Shown here: positions 15,641 to 25,311 of the stretch, in pieces
Numbering within the stretch: the first letter of the stretch is position 1
Layout: the number at the start of each line of letters is the position of its first letter
Assembly: GCA_025210375.1 (NCBI GenBank)
Contig: JAOASB010000023.1
Location: 82,165 to 146,164, forward strand
Origin: Maledivibacter sp.
Lineage (GTDB): Bacteria; Bacillota; Clostridia; Peptostreptococcales; Caminicellaceae
DNA: 64,000 nucleotides
Direction: 5' to 3'
Notes under the pieces: generated by a model
Database searches by the model: none
Told to the model about the DNA's origin: nothing
The model's input: the letters and a program-made list of their open reading frames with translations, nothing else
Program-made: the position numbers and the translations under genes

Positions 15641-17257
15641 CTAATCTACTATATCCATATCCCAAGTAAAAATATATTTATTTGGTCTTGGCTTATAGCT
15701 TATATTCTTTTTCTTTGCAAATAAATCTTTTTGGAAATGAAGTGGAATATATGCTACATCATCTGCAGCTACTTTAGCAGCCTGTGCAACTATCTTCGCC
15801 CTTTCTTCCTTATCGGCGGTCTGATATGCTTTATCTATTAATTCATTAAACTTAGGGTTGTTATAGTATCCTCTGTTGACATTACCATAACCTTCCTTTT
15901 CACCATAAGTATATAGTAAGTCCTTTAATAAAATGGCTCCTTCTCCGCCACTGTCAGCCCATCCAGTCATGCAGAAGCTGGTTTTATCCTCCCTTGTTGT
16001 TATATGCTTGAAGAATAGGGATTTAGGCATAAGATTTAGCTCAAGCTTTATTCCTACTTTTTGCAAGTAACTTGCAACTGATTGGGCTATCTGCTCATCG
16101 TTTACATACCTATTGTTTGGTGCATCGAGGGTAATAGTGAATCCCTCTGGATAACCCGCATCTGCTAAAAGCTGCTTAGCCTTTTCTGGATCGTATTCCA
16201 ATCTCTTGATATCTGAATTGTGTCCAAGGAAAACATCGGGTATATATGATGCCGCAGGATATGCTTGTCCATTCATAACATTCTTTACAATTGTATCCTC
16301 ATCTATAGCATGATAAATTGCTTGTCTAACCCTTATATCCTTTAATGGATTTGGTTTTTCAACCGTTGGAGAATCATCTCTCCACCCGTCAAAATTAAGA
16401 TATATTACCCTTAAACTCGGTTGCTCTAAAACATCTATATCAGAATTAGACTTTAATCTATCCACATCCCTTACTGCTATATCTACAGTAAAATCAACCT
16501 CACCACTTAACATAGTAGCTGTTCTTGTGGCCTCATTCGAGATAGGTCTAAATCTTACCTTTTGTATAGAAGGTTTTTCTCCCCAGTAATCTTCATTTAA
16601 AGCTAAATCTAAATGATCCTCCTTAACATGCTCAACAAACTTGTATCTACCAGTACCAACTGGGTTTAAAGCAATTTCTTCATCTGACATACCTTCAGTA
16701 TATTCTTTATCTATAATCATCACATTTTTCAGGTCTGATAATAATAGTGAATACGGGAAAGGCGTAACTAATTCAAGTGTATAGTCATTAACTTTATTCA
16801 TACTAGCAACATTAGCCATATAACTCTTATTTGATGAAATCTCATTATTTTTTGCTCTATCATAAGAATATATAACATCATCGGCTGTAAAGTCATTTCC
16901 ATTATGGAACTTTACGCCCTCTCTTAGCTTAAATACCCAAGTAACTCCATCTTCTTTTATCTCCCAGCTTTCCGCTAGTCCCGGAGTAGATTGCAGGTCA
17001 TGATCATAGGAAATCAAAGTATCAAAGATATGTAGATTAATTGCACTTGTAACGGTTTCATCATAATCATGTGGATCCATTGATAATGCATCTGAAGCTA
17101 AGGCTATAGTGATTTCTTTTTCCTTTTTCTCCTCACTATTACTTTGCTCCTGTTTTGCTGGTTTGTCTGTTGTAGCTTCATTGGAAGTCCCACAACCTGC
17201 GAATAGTGACACTACCATTAAAGAAATCAACAATAAGGCTATTACTTTTTTTGTCAT
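15641..17257 (-). CDS. Peptide-binding lipoprotein of the ABC importer (SBP family 5)
   Basis: Surface-anchored binding protein of 538 residues. Signal peptide MTKKVIALLLISLMVVSLFA followed by the lipobox LFAGC (Cys22 lipidated). The mature protein has SLDPHDYDE-type N-terminal strands, GLAESWEIKEDGVTWVFKLR and GVKFHNGNDFTADDVIYSYDR, the standard family 5 signature region, and ends with the usual W-rich C-terminus (YIFTWDMDIVD). The ATG is preceded by AAGGGGGA. First gene of the importer operon, behind rpiR. Substrate unknown; the downstream amidohydrolase hints at acylated amino acids or peptides. Confidence 0.92.
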   Translation of the reverse strand: MTKKVIALLLISLMVVSLFAGCGTSNEATTDKPAKQEQSNSEEKKEKEITIALASDALSMDPHDYDETVTSAINLHIFDTLISYDHDLQSTPGLAESWEIKEDGVTWVFKLREGVKFHNGNDFTADDVIYSYDRAKNNEISSNKSYMANVASMNKVNDYTLELVTPFPYSLLLSDLKNVMIIDKEYTEGMSDEEIALNPVGTGRYKFVEHVKEDHLDLALNEDYWGEKPSIQKVRFRPISNEATRTATMLSGEVDFTVDIAVRDVDRLKSNSDIDVLEQPSLRVIYLNFDGWRDDSPTVEKPNPLKDIRVRQAIYHAIDEDTIVKNVMNGQAYPAASYIPDVFLGHNSDIKRLEYDPEKAKQLLADAGYPEGFTITLDAPNNRYVNDEQIAQSVASYLQKVGIKLELNLMPKSLFFKHITTREDKTSFCMTGWADSGGEGAILLKDLLYTYGEKEGYGNVNRGYYNNPKFNELIDKAYQTADKEERAKIVAQAAKVAADDVAYIPLHFQKDLFAKKKNISYKPRPNKYIFTWDMDIVD

Positions 17258-17363
17258 TATATTTCCCCCTTTAAATAAACTGTTTATATTTAGCTCTTTA
17301 TGCTAGAAAGTTTTTTTATCTATATATTTGTCACTAGCATATTGAGATTAAATATTGATACCT

Positions 17364-18227
17364 TTACTCATAGACAATCATTGAACCGTCTTCAAACTTA
17401 TCTTGAAATTCCTTTAACTGCTCTATACTATCTAGTATGTCTTGTTTTGACTCTATGGCCAGTGCTGTTAGTAATATATTTGAGATACTAATTAGGCCAG
17501 TGATAGTATTAAAAAACAATACAGAATTAGTTGCACATGTAAAAACTACATTTGCATACTTAGAAACCGGTGCCTTCATTGAATCTGTTAAAGCTATTAC
17601 ACTATGGCCCTTTTCCTTCAAATATTCTGTAAAGTTTAATACAAGCTTTGAATAGGTTGGTAGTGTTACAACTATAAAAACACTATTTTCAAGTCTCTTT
17701 GACATTTCTAGGCCAACTAAATGGAAGGGAGTAACATTAAATATTTCTGCACTTATGCCAAGATACTTTAATCTCAACAGCAAGAAATTTGTTACCCCAG
17801 CGGATATTCCCGATCCAACCAAATAAACTTTAGATGCTTCCTTTATTAATTTTATGGATTGCTTTATATCCTTTACATCAATACTTTTTATTGTATCTTC
17901 TACGCATTGCATTTCAGAGTTAATAATATCTGCTAAGTTACTATCTATACTTTCTATATTGCTTAATGCATTTGTCAATTTTTCCGGTGGAGAGGTTTTA
18001 TATTTAATATAATCTTGAAATTCACTTTTGAGTTCTATAAAACTATTACAGTCTAATTTTTTTGCAAAGTTCAGTATAGTTACTTCTGCAGCTTTAACTT
18101 CTTCGCTTAAATTTTTTAAAGTCATAAACCCAACTCTGTTAGAATTACAGAGCAGATAATCTGCTATTTTTCTTTGAGTTTTACTGAACCTAGTATATTG
18201 ACTCCTTATCCTTTCAATAATATCCAT
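17364..18227 (-). CDS. RpiR/MurR-family transcriptional regulator
   Basis: Cytosolic regulator of about 287 residues. The N-terminal helix-turn-helix of the RpiR type (IRSQYTRFSKTQRKIADYLL then VKAAEVTILNFAKKL) covers about 1-75. A SIS sugar-phosphate-binding domain follows (about 115-260; VYLVGSGISAGVTNFLLLRL and VFIVVTLPTYSK). In SIS proteins this binds a phosphosugar, here perhaps an amino-sugar or peptide-derived signal. Start at 18227 is chosen because GGGTGG lies about ten bases upstream; an ATG 18 bases earlier overlaps that site. It is transcribed towards the peptide importer and has its own promoter at 18284-18312. Confidence 0.9.
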   Translation of the reverse strand: MDIIERIRSQYTRFSKTQRKIADYLLCNSNRVGFMTLKNLSEEVKAAEVTILNFAKKLDCNSFIELKSEFQDYIKYKTSPPEKLTNALSNIESIDSNLADIINSEMQCVEDTIKSIDVKDIKQSIKLIKEASKVYLVGSGISAGVTNFLLLRLKYLGISAEIFNVTPFHLVGLEMSKRLENSVFIVVTLPTYSKLVLNFTEYLKEKGHSVIALTDSMKAPVSKYANVVFTCATNSVLFFNTITGLISISNILLTALAIESKQDILDSIEQLKEFQDKFEDGSMIVYE

Positions 18228-18283
18228 ATTGACAAAACCACCCATTTGAATTTTTGAAATTTATAGACAATTCCGATATTAAG

Positions 18284-18312
18284 ATTATACATTACTTAGT
18301 TTTTAATGTAAA
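18284..18312 (-). promoter_or_regulatory. Sigma-A promoter of the rpiR gene
   Basis: On the minus strand, TTTACA (18312-18307), 17 bases, then a perfect TATAAT (18289-18284). Transcription would begin near 18277, about 50 bases before the rpiR start at 18227. Confidence 0.75.
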
Positions 18313-18414
18313 TAATATAATTTTTTTTATATGTTAAAGTGTTTACTTTATTTTTTAATGGAAAAAGTTTTTTGAGATAGTTTTTCTGTATAAACAAAAA
18401 ATATTGCATACAAA

Positions 18415-18450
18415 AAACCCTTGATCCTTAACAATCAGAATCAAGGGTTT
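18415..18450 (-). terminator. Terminator of the ribosyl-compound operon
   Basis: Arms AAACCCTTGA (18415-18424) and TCAAGGGTTT (18441-18450); on the minus strand a T-run (GGGTTTTTTG) follows. It lies 68 bases after the last gene of the nine-gene unit. Its stem sequence is shared with other terminators in the window (36785, 41892, 50270). Confidence 0.85.
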
Positions 18451-18461
18451 AGTTATCTATT

Positions 18462-18515
18462 GAGAAAATTGCATAATCACCTTTTATGAAAGCTATCCAC
18501 TATATATACTTTAAG
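18462..18515 (+). repeat. Family A repeat fragment (one arm and part of the middle)
   Basis: GAGAAAATTGCATAATCACC, then a stretch ending CCACTATATATACTTTAAG, matching the left half of the copy at 996. It ends two bases before the stop codon of the long ADP-ribosylglycohydrolase gene. Confidence 0.65.
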
Positions 18516-18517
18516 CA

Positions 18518-20629
18518 TTATATCTCTTCAACACATATTTCCCCATAATTTGTCCTACCCATACTGTATTTACTAAAACCAAACATACCATAATCAAAAT
18601 ATGTATCTTCATCTATATACTCTAGTACTTTTTCCCCATCTATTAAAAAATCAATCCTATTCTTTTCTACTATTACTTCAAACTTATAATTTTTATTGTA
18701 TTGCCAATTATAATCTAAACTGATAAGTCTTTTAAGTCCATGGTCATTTTTTATCAATGATACTTTGCTTTCTCCATCAAATCCAACATGATACCCCATC
18801 ATAGCACCCTTTACACGAAAAGCTAAGTTATGGCTATAACCAAACTGAGGGTTGATATTTGCCGTGATATGAATATCCTTTGCATAATAATTGCCCGTAT
18901 AAGCCTCAGCAGAATCTAGACACATTCCATGCATTACTCCATCCTCTATTGTCCATGAACCATTATTATGGGCAAATGGAGTGACGCATCCAAACTCTAT
19001 ACTCTCATTTTTAAAATCTATGGTGTATTTTGCCTTTCCTTCTACTTTAAACTCGTCTATAATAATTCTTCCTAAATGCTTATTTTTTTGTCTGGTAAAG
19101 CTCTCAATTATTATACCTACCTCATCAATTGAATGTCCACCTGTATCCGGCACCTCAAACTCTACATGATGCCACTTCCCATTTTCAAGCATTTGATATC
19201 CTGCTTTTATGTCTTTTTTTGTAACAGTATCACGTACATATGTTGAAATCCCTATATCATCACCATTCCACTTATCTAGATACACCTTCATGCTTACTTT
19301 TTGTCCAGGGTAAACTAAGGGTGAAAAAGCTGGACTATATCTTTCATCATCAAAATCATCTCGTCTATAATATGGCTTGTAATATATCTTGCCTGATTTA
19401 CCTCTATAGGGTCTATCAAGCAACACTTGAAGGGCACCTTGACCACTATATACTATTTCATTTGTATGGGATATAGGAAATAGATTTTCGTTTGAGGATC
19501 TAAATCCATGGGTTGCCCCTGGTAGGTTGAAATCAAAATATAAGTTTTCTTGATTATTGCTAATGATGCTAGTAGGAGGTTCCTCTTTAGCCAATCTATA
19601 GCCTAGTATAGCCAGCTCCTTCGAAAATGTTGGTACATCAATAATATTCAAATATCCAGAAATACTGGATGCTACAACCATATCGTTTATAGGCCTTCGA
19701 TAATTATCTTTAATTCCCTCTATTCCCCTGGCCACACCAATAATTGTTCCAACATTTCCTGCATTACAATCCGTATCCCAACCACACATAGTAGCTATTT
19801 CTACTGTTCTTGAAACATCGCCTTGACCATATAACAATGATAGTATGCAAACCCCAGCATTTGGTATCATATGACACACTCCCGGATAACGGTCATATCC
19901 CCAATTCTCTTTAAGATAATCTCTACATTTTCTAAAATCATCGGGATTATTCTTATAGAAATCTATAACAGCTCCTGTGACCCTAGCATATTCACAGTCA
20001 AGGGGTATAGTCGATAATCCAGCATCAATAATCTCCATCACATTTTCTGTTCCAAAGGCCTTAGATATACATGCCGCCATAAATCTTGCTCCATAAATAC
20101 CGTTTTTGTCATGGGATACACTGGCAGCTATGCCAGCATAATCTGCAGCTTTTTCAATATTTAATGGCAGTACCAAACCCCATGAATCAATAAAAATCTG
20201 TCCTCCTATTTGCTCTGCAAGAACTATTCCATTTACATCTATAGACCCGGATTTCGGAGCCTCTATACCATTTTTTAGGTTCAAGTAGGCTGTATTTTCA
20301 GTACTTACACCATATCCACCCCACCAAAACATACCCTTGTTTTCACGGGAATAATTAAGCCATGCTTTTCCTACATCCTGGGGCTCAAGCTCTCTGTCAC
20401 TAGCATAATCTATAAGGGCTCTAATAAAAAATATCGGTCCATTAATGTCATCATCTGCAGCAAAATTTTTATAATTTTTTACATAGGAAGTAATATCTCC
20501 ATATGTAGATTCTATTTTTTCGTAGGTCCATATAGTAGGTTCAACAGGAGCCCCAAGCCTTACTCCAATAATTTTCCCTAGTAGTCCTGAATATACCTTC
20601 TCTAAATAATTTTTTGGTAAAACACCCAT
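18518..20629 (-). CDS. ADP-ribosylglycohydrolase-family enzyme with C-terminal sugar-binding-like domains
   Basis: 703 residues, cytosolic (no signal peptide). Residues about 8-340 form the all-helical, two-metal fold: FAADDDINGPIFFIRAL supplies the first acidic cluster and CGWDTDCNAGNVGTIIGVARG the second. This family cleaves N- or O-ribosyl bonds of ADP-ribosyl groups and related ribosides. Residues about 370-545 look like a galactose-binding-type beta sandwich (VYSGQGALQVLLDRPYRG start), and about 545-700 like a concanavalin/DUF1080-type sandwich (WTIEDGVMHGM, FEVIVEKNRIDFLIDGEKV). Such appendages are unusual on this enzyme and point to a glycoside substrate. Downstream of a second family member and an ABC importer with ribokinase. 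ATG after AGGAGGG. Confidence 0.85.
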   Translation of the reverse strand: MGVLPKNYLEKVYSGLLGKIIGVRLGAPVEPTIWTYEKIESTYGDITSYVKNYKNFAADDDINGPIFFIRALIDYASDRELEPQDVGKAWLNYSRENKGMFWWGGYGVSTENTAYLNLKNGIEAPKSGSIDVNGIVLAEQIGGQIFIDSWGLVLPLNIEKAADYAGIAASVSHDKNGIYGARFMAACISKAFGTENVMEIIDAGLSTIPLDCEYARVTGAVIDFYKNNPDDFRKCRDYLKENWGYDRYPGVCHMIPNAGVCILSLLYGQGDVSRTVEIATMCGWDTDCNAGNVGTIIGVARGIEGIKDNYRRPINDMVVASSISGYLNIIDVPTFSKELAILGYRLAKEEPPTSIISNNQENLYFDFNLPGATHGFRSSNENLFPISHTNEIVYSGQGALQVLLDRPYRGKSGKIYYKPYYRRDDFDDERYSPAFSPLVYPGQKVSMKVYLDKWNGDDIGISTYVRDTVTKKDIKAGYQMLENGKWHHVEFEVPDTGGHSIDEVGIIIESFTRQKNKHLGRIIIDEFKVEGKAKYTIDFKNESIEFGCVTPFAHNNGSWTIEDGVMHGMCLDSAEAYTGNYYAKDIHITANINPQFGYSHNLAFRVKGAMMGYHVGFDGESKVSLIKNDHGLKRLISLDYNWQYNKNYKFEVIVEKNRIDFLIDGEKVLEYIDEDTYFDYGMFGFSKYSMGRTNYGEICVEEI

Positions 20630-20654
20630 TTAATAAGCCCTCCTATTCAAACCC

Positions 20655-21824
20655 TTAATTATTTATATTATCGATATGATCTGATATTTCCCTTAATACC
20701 CTCATATCTTCATTAATTATTCTACTTGCCGTCCTAGCAAATTTATGGGCATCTTTGATCAAATCGCATTTATTAACTTTTTCTAATAATTCAATATCTT
20801 CATTTTTGACTATACTGCTTCCATACATTGCTCCCAGAATAGAAGCGATCATTACACCTATTGAATCAGTATCCCTCCCTGAGTTTACCCCATCTATAAC
20901 AGCCGATGAAAAATCGCCTTCATGTAATACACAATATCCAAGGGCAATAGGCAACTCCTCAATACTAAACAATCTACTTGGGGTATAATGATTACTTGGC
21001 ATACCCACTTTTTCAATTTTTCTAGCTACATCATCACCCATAGGAGAATATTTCTTGATGACTTTATGGAACTCATTAACTATTAAATCTTTATCATCCC
21101 TATACTCCCGAAGTTTTATAGCAGCTTCATATATATCCTTTATTGCCATTTGCGTTCCATCATTAGCAAATTGTATAGCTGTTCTGGCAACTTCATCAAT
21201 AGTAGTATTTGGAACAAAGGCTTTTGCAACACAAGCAGCCAAAACTCCTGCAGCTTCTAATCCATAGCTGCATTGATGTCCCATGGCGAAAAGAATAGCT
21301 TCATCATAGGCTGCCCTTGGATTGCACGCATTAACTATACCTATTGGAGATATATACATTGCAGCCCCACAGTTAACCATATTTCCAACGCCCCCTTCTC
21401 TAGGGTCACAATTTGCAAGGGTATGCCTCATAAAGATGTATTTATCAGGATAAAATAAACGATCTATTATATGGGCTTCCTTTTGGAATTCAGGTATATA
21501 TCTTTTCCTAAAGGCTATTTCCTTTATAAACTCATCTGCCATATCATATGAATCGATGTGTCTTTGAAGATTATTATAAACATTCATAAGGGCTAAGGTC
21601 ATAAGGGTATCATCTGTTACTATGCCATTCCCCCTTGTCTTGTTTTTTCTGTCTTCTAGTGACCAATCCGACTTCCACCACTCAGTCCTTAAGTCATCTA
21701 CTCTTCCATACCTAGCCTTTATCTCTTCATATGATAGCTTTTCTATTGTTGCTCCTAAAGCATCACCATAGGCTGTTCCAATTACTACTCCCTTTACTCT
21801 ATCTTGAAAGCTTATATTACTCAT
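20655..21824 (-). CDS. ADP-ribosylglycohydrolase-family enzyme
   Basis: 389 residues, cytosolic, single all-helical domain. Metal ligands are Asp71-Asp72-Thr73 in IVTDDTLMTLALM and the late SGRDTDSIGVMIASILGAMYG; the N-terminal VVIGTAYGDALGA is typical. The family includes ADP-ribosylarginine and ADP-ribosylserine hydrolases, DraG, and enzymes acting on small ribosides. DraG is unlikely here because no nitrogenase or PII gene is near. In this operon it probably releases ribose from an imported riboside for RbsK (inference). A terminator-like hairpin separates it from the binding-protein gene, so it may be expressed at a lower level. ATG after AGGAGGAAAG. Confidence 0.88.
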   Translation of the reverse strand: MSNISFQDRVKGVVIGTAYGDALGATIEKLSYEEIKARYGRVDDLRTEWWKSDWSLEDRKNKTRGNGIVTDDTLMTLALMNVYNNLQRHIDSYDMADEFIKEIAFRKRYIPEFQKEAHIIDRLFYPDKYIFMRHTLANCDPREGGVGNMVNCGAAMYISPIGIVNACNPRAAYDEAILFAMGHQCSYGLEAAGVLAACVAKAFVPNTTIDEVARTAIQFANDGTQMAIKDIYEAAIKLREYRDDKDLIVNEFHKVIKKYSPMGDDVARKIEKVGMPSNHYTPSRLFSIEELPIALGYCVLHEGDFSSAVIDGVNSGRDTDSIGVMIASILGAMYGSSIVKNEDIELLEKVNKCDLIKDAHKFARTASRIINEDMRVLREISDHIDNINN

Positions 21825-21863
21825 ACTTTCCTCCTGAATATTAGTTTAGATTAACTTAACTTA

Positions 21864-21892
21864 TAAAAAAACAAAAGGGCTTAAGTGCCCTT
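21864..21892 (-). terminator. Internal terminator/attenuator within the ribosyl operon
   Basis: AAGGGC (21875-21880) pairs with GCCCTT (21887-21892), and on the minus strand TTTTGTTTTTTT follows. It lies just after the binding-protein stop and 40 bases before the next start, so it would limit read-through from the importer into the two hydrolase genes. Confidence 0.75.
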
Positions 21893-21898
21893 AAGTTT

Positions 21899-23416
21899 CT
21901 ACTTTAATGCTTCATTTGCATACTCAGTAATTTCTTTTCCACCTGCTTCATACCATAGCTTTACGAATTCATCGAATTTGTCAATAGATTTTTTACCAGT
22001 GATTATATCTGCAGAGTACTCCTTATAAAGGTTAGTCATTGCATCCCAGCTTGCTACATATTCCTCAGGTATTAGGAAGTTTACATCTTCTACATAATAC
22101 TCTTCAGCCTTTTTCATGGAATCCACAGCTGGTTCAGATAATAAAGGTGTAGCAATTGATATAGTTGGCTGCCATGAATAAACTTCAAAGAATTTTGCAA
22201 ACCATTCTTGGGATTTTTCAGTTAAATTGATTTCATTATCCTTGATTTCATAATGTTCTCCTTCAAAGCCTAATCTCTCTAGCATTTGTCCTTCATCACT
22301 AGCAATATACTCAATAACTTTAAATGCTAAATCCTTATTTTCAGATAATGAGGATATTGCAACTCCCCTACTTTCCTTAGTGACATCGATCGGTAAATAT
22401 CCTTGGCCCTTACCCTTAGCCGGTGGCAGTACCATCAAACTCGCACCTTCCCCATTAGCCTTTTTCATTTTGCCATCATAGATATCGATTACTTTACCGG
22501 TTGAACCAATTATCATACCAACTGTGTTATCATAAAAGGCTTTTTCCTTGGTATCCCATTTTTTAGTTAAATACTCAGGATCTAAGATGCCTTCTTTATA
22601 TAGTTTTTGATAGAAAGCTAGTTTTTCTTTTTCAAACCCACTAACTTTACCATAAACAAATTTACCCTCTGAATCCTTAACCCAAGCTCCTGTAACCCCA
22701 AAGGCTTGATTAAAAATTGAATCTAGCTCTAGGATTTTTCCAGAAACAGTTAATCCATATTTAGGCATACCATCTCCACTAAGGTCCTTCTCTTTTAATT
22801 CCTTTAAGAAGTTATAGTAATTGTCTAGGGTAGGATTTTCAAGTAATGCTTTTCCCGTCTCACTAGCTTCAAACCAATCCCTTCTAACAACTGGTGCCTT
22901 TGTCTTGATTGGATTTAGCCATATTAGGTATGGATAGTTCTCCATTCTCTTTCTATTGTGAGGCTGCATTGCTTTTTGTACTATTTCAGATTTCTCTATG
23001 TATGATGTTAGATCTTCAAGTATACCTTGTTCGGCTATCTGCTTGTCGCCACCTTGGAAATATATTATGTCAGGAATTTTTCCACCAAGTAGTAATAGGT
23101 TTAGTTTTTCAGCATAATTTCCCGCAGGCATTTCTACAATTTCAAGCTTAACATTGGTTCCTTGCTTTGCTAGCCCCTGTTCTAGTGCTTCAACATATTT
23201 GACATCCCCTGGATTTGATGGTGATAAATCCTTCATTACCATTTTTAAAGTAATAGTCTCAGTACTCTTTGTATCACTATTATTTGTTGCTTCTTGACTT
23301 TCAGTTGGAGTTGATTCATTGGATGCGGGATTAGTCTCCTCCTTTGAAGTACTGCCACAACCAATTAATGAAAAAACTAAAGCAATTGACAATAATAAAG
23401 CAAGAATTTTTCTCAT
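21899..23416 (-). CDS. Extracellular solute-binding lipoprotein (CUT1 importer, LplA-like)
   Basis: 505 residues. The signal peptide ends in SLIGCG (lipidated Cys20), followed by a Ser/Thr/Glu-rich linker (about 22-55). The mature part has the family 1 layout: LNLLLLGGKIPDIIYFQGGDKQ, an EQGILEDLTSYIEKS strand-helix, and GVAISSLSENKDLAFKVIEYIASDEGQ in the second lobe. LplA/YtcQ-type proteins of Firmicutes bind oligosaccharides or other glycosides. Its two permeases lie directly upstream; no ATPase gene is present, so it must share a common MsmK-type ATPase encoded elsewhere. ATG after GGAGGAAA. Confidence 0.9.
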   Translation of the reverse strand: MRKILALLLSIALVFSLIGCGSTSKEETNPASNESTPTESQEATNNSDTKSTETITLKMVMKDLSPSNPGDVKYVEALEQGLAKQGTNVKLEIVEMPAGNYAEKLNLLLLGGKIPDIIYFQGGDKQIAEQGILEDLTSYIEKSEIVQKAMQPHNRKRMENYPYLIWLNPIKTKAPVVRRDWFEASETGKALLENPTLDNYYNFLKELKEKDLSGDGMPKYGLTVSGKILELDSIFNQAFGVTGAWVKDSEGKFVYGKVSGFEKEKLAFYQKLYKEGILDPEYLTKKWDTKEKAFYDNTVGMIIGSTGKVIDIYDGKMKKANGEGASLMVLPPAKGKGQGYLPIDVTKESRGVAISSLSENKDLAFKVIEYIASDEGQMLERLGFEGEHYEIKDNEINLTEKSQEWFAKFFEVYSWQPTISIATPLLSEPAVDSMKKAEEYYVEDVNFLIPEEYVASWDAMTNLYKEYSADIITGKKSIDKFDEFVKLWYEAGGKEITEYANEALK

Positions 23417-23445
23417 TTCATTTCCTCCTTAAATATGATAATAGT

Positions 23446-24333
23446 TTAATATTTAACTCCACCATCAAAAGTACCCTTTGTAAAGTACTTTAATATTAGA
23501 GGATAGAGTAATAACACAGGAATCATAGCAATAATAATGGTCCCTGCTTGAAGAGCATTGTAATTAAGCTGTGCAGCATCACTAAAGGCTAACAGTTTTT
23601 CTGCCCCTATCATTGATGAGGTATCATCTAATACTACAAATTGTCTCAAAACTACTTGTAGAGGCCACTTTGCAGTATCATTCAAATAAATCGATGCCCT
23701 AAAATATTCGTTCCAATGAAAAACTGTATAAAATAATCCTACAGTAGCTATCGCAGGTTTTGCTAAGGGCAGCATTATTCTAAATAGAATGGTTATATGT
23801 GAAGCTCCATCTATCTTTGCCGCTTCTATTAAAGACTCGGGTACTTCTTCAAAAAATCTCATAAGAATTATCAAATAATAAACATTTATTGCCTTATATA
23901 AAATTACTGATAGATAGCTATCTACTAATCCAAGTCTTATAATATTTAAATATTCTGGTACTAATCCCGGCTCAAAAACCATAATAACTATAAGCATACC
24001 CAATAAAAATTTTCGACCTATTAAGCCCTTCCTTGTTAATACATAGGCAGAAATACTTGTCAATAATATGTTAAGTGTCGTTGCCGTAATCGTTATAAAT
24101 AAACTATTAAAGATACTCCTTAAAACCTTAGGGTTTGAAAGTAATACTTTATAGTTAATTAATGAAAAACCCTTTGGGATGATTGTCATTCCTTTGACTT
24201 CATCTATCCTTGAAGGATCTGATAAAGAAAGTGCTAAAATATTTAATATAGGAACTAGCATAGTTAAAGTAACTATAAATAATACCACCAAGACTATGGT
24301 ATAGAAAACCTTTTCACTTTTCCTTTTATTCAT
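23446..24333 (-). CDS. CUT1 ABC importer permease, LplC/YtcP-like
   Basis: Inner-membrane permease of 295 residues, six helices. Shows LSDPSRIDEVKGMTIIPKGF (LplC-type), an EAA loop in LIEAAKIDGASHITILFRIMLPLAKP, and a C-terminal FTKGTFDGGVKY, characteristic of this subfamily. Lies 15 bases downstream of its partner permease and 29 bases upstream of the binding-protein gene. Confidence 0.92.
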   Translation of the reverse strand: MNKRKSEKVFYTIVLVVLFIVTLTMLVPILNILALSLSDPSRIDEVKGMTIIPKGFSLINYKVLLSNPKVLRSIFNSLFITITATTLNILLTSISAYVLTRKGLIGRKFLLGMLIVIMVFEPGLVPEYLNIIRLGLVDSYLSVILYKAINVYYLIILMRFFEEVPESLIEAAKIDGASHITILFRIMLPLAKPAIATVGLFYTVFHWNEYFRASIYLNDTAKWPLQVVLRQFVVLDDTSSMIGAEKLLAFSDAAQLNYNALQAGTIIIAMIPVLLLYPLILKYFTKGTFDGGVKY

Positions 24334-24348
24334 GGCAAACCTCCTAAA

Positions 24349-25278
24349 CTACCATATTCCTTTGCCAGTTATCTTTTTAGATATAAAATGTGTACATGAT
24401 ATAAGTACAATACCTATAATACCTTTAAATAGACTGGCCGCTGTGGCATATGCATATTGTCCATTAGCCAAGCCTACACGATATACATATGTATCTAATA
24501 TATCTACCACACTAATAACCGAATCATTCATCATGTTATATACTTGATCGAATCCCGCATTCATAAAAAATCCTAAGTTCAATATGAATACAGTAACTAT
24601 TGTTGAGCTTAGCTCTGGTAAAGTAATATAAATAGTTTGCTGCCATCTATTTGCCCCTTCTACCATTGCAGCCTCATATAATGAATAACTTATCTTAGTT
24701 ATTGCAGCTAAATAGATTATAGAATCCCAACCTGCACTCCTCCACATCTCAGAAAAAACGAGTACCCATCTAATATGTTGTTTACTAGTCATATAATCTA
24801 CAGGAGTTCCATTGAAAACTTCAACTATTTGACTAACAGCTCCAGTGCTTGGAGATAATAGAGAAATCCATACTCCAGCAATAACCACCCAAGATAGAAA
24901 ATGGGGTAAATATATTACTGATTGAATATATTTTCTATATTTACTAGATCTAATCTCATTAATTAATAAAGACAATACTATTGGTATTGGAAAGCATATA
25001 AATATTTTCATTGTACTTATAAGTACAGTATTTTTAAGAACATTAAAGAAAGCTGGAGAATTAAATAGGGTTTTAAAATGCTTTAGTCCTACAAAAATAT
25101 TATCACCAATAATTCTATAATCCTCAAATGCTAACTTCATACCAATGAGCGGGAGATAGTGAAAGACAATAAAGTACAAAATACAAGGTATTATTAATAA
25201 ATACAAAACACTATCTTCCTTTAACTTGCTTATTATTCTTCTTGAATTATTCTTTCTAAGATTTGAAAGGTTTTGCAT
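24349..25278 (-). CDS. CUT1 ABC importer permease, LplB-like
   Basis: Inner-membrane permease of 309 residues, six helices. The N-terminus has the LplB-type YLLIIPCILYFIVFHYLPLIG, then GMKLAFEDYRI. The EAA-loop equivalent lies in AAMVEGANRWQQTIYITLPE. Heterodimer partner of the LplC-like permease. Start ATG after GGGGAGGA. Confidence 0.92.
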   Translation of the reverse strand: MQNLSNLRKNNSRRIISKLKEDSVLYLLIIPCILYFIVFHYLPLIGMKLAFEDYRIIGDNIFVGLKHFKTLFNSPAFFNVLKNTVLISTMKIFICFPIPIVLSLLINEIRSSKYRKYIQSVIYLPHFLSWVVIAGVWISLLSPSTGAVSQIVEVFNGTPVDYMTSKQHIRWVLVFSEMWRSAGWDSIIYLAAITKISYSLYEAAMVEGANRWQQTIYITLPELSSTIVTVFILNLGFFMNAGFDQVYNMMNDSVISVVDILDTYVYRVGLANGQYAYATAASLFKGIIGIVLISCTHFISKKITGKGIW

Positions 25279-25311
25279 CCAGCTGTCCTCCCCTTATTTG
25301 CTAAAAACTCC

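Noticed and set aside
20655..21824. DraG (nitrogenase reductase-activating hydrolase)
   Set aside because: The metal motifs fit the wider family, but no nitrogenase, DraT or PII gene is near, and the context is an importer with ribokinase.
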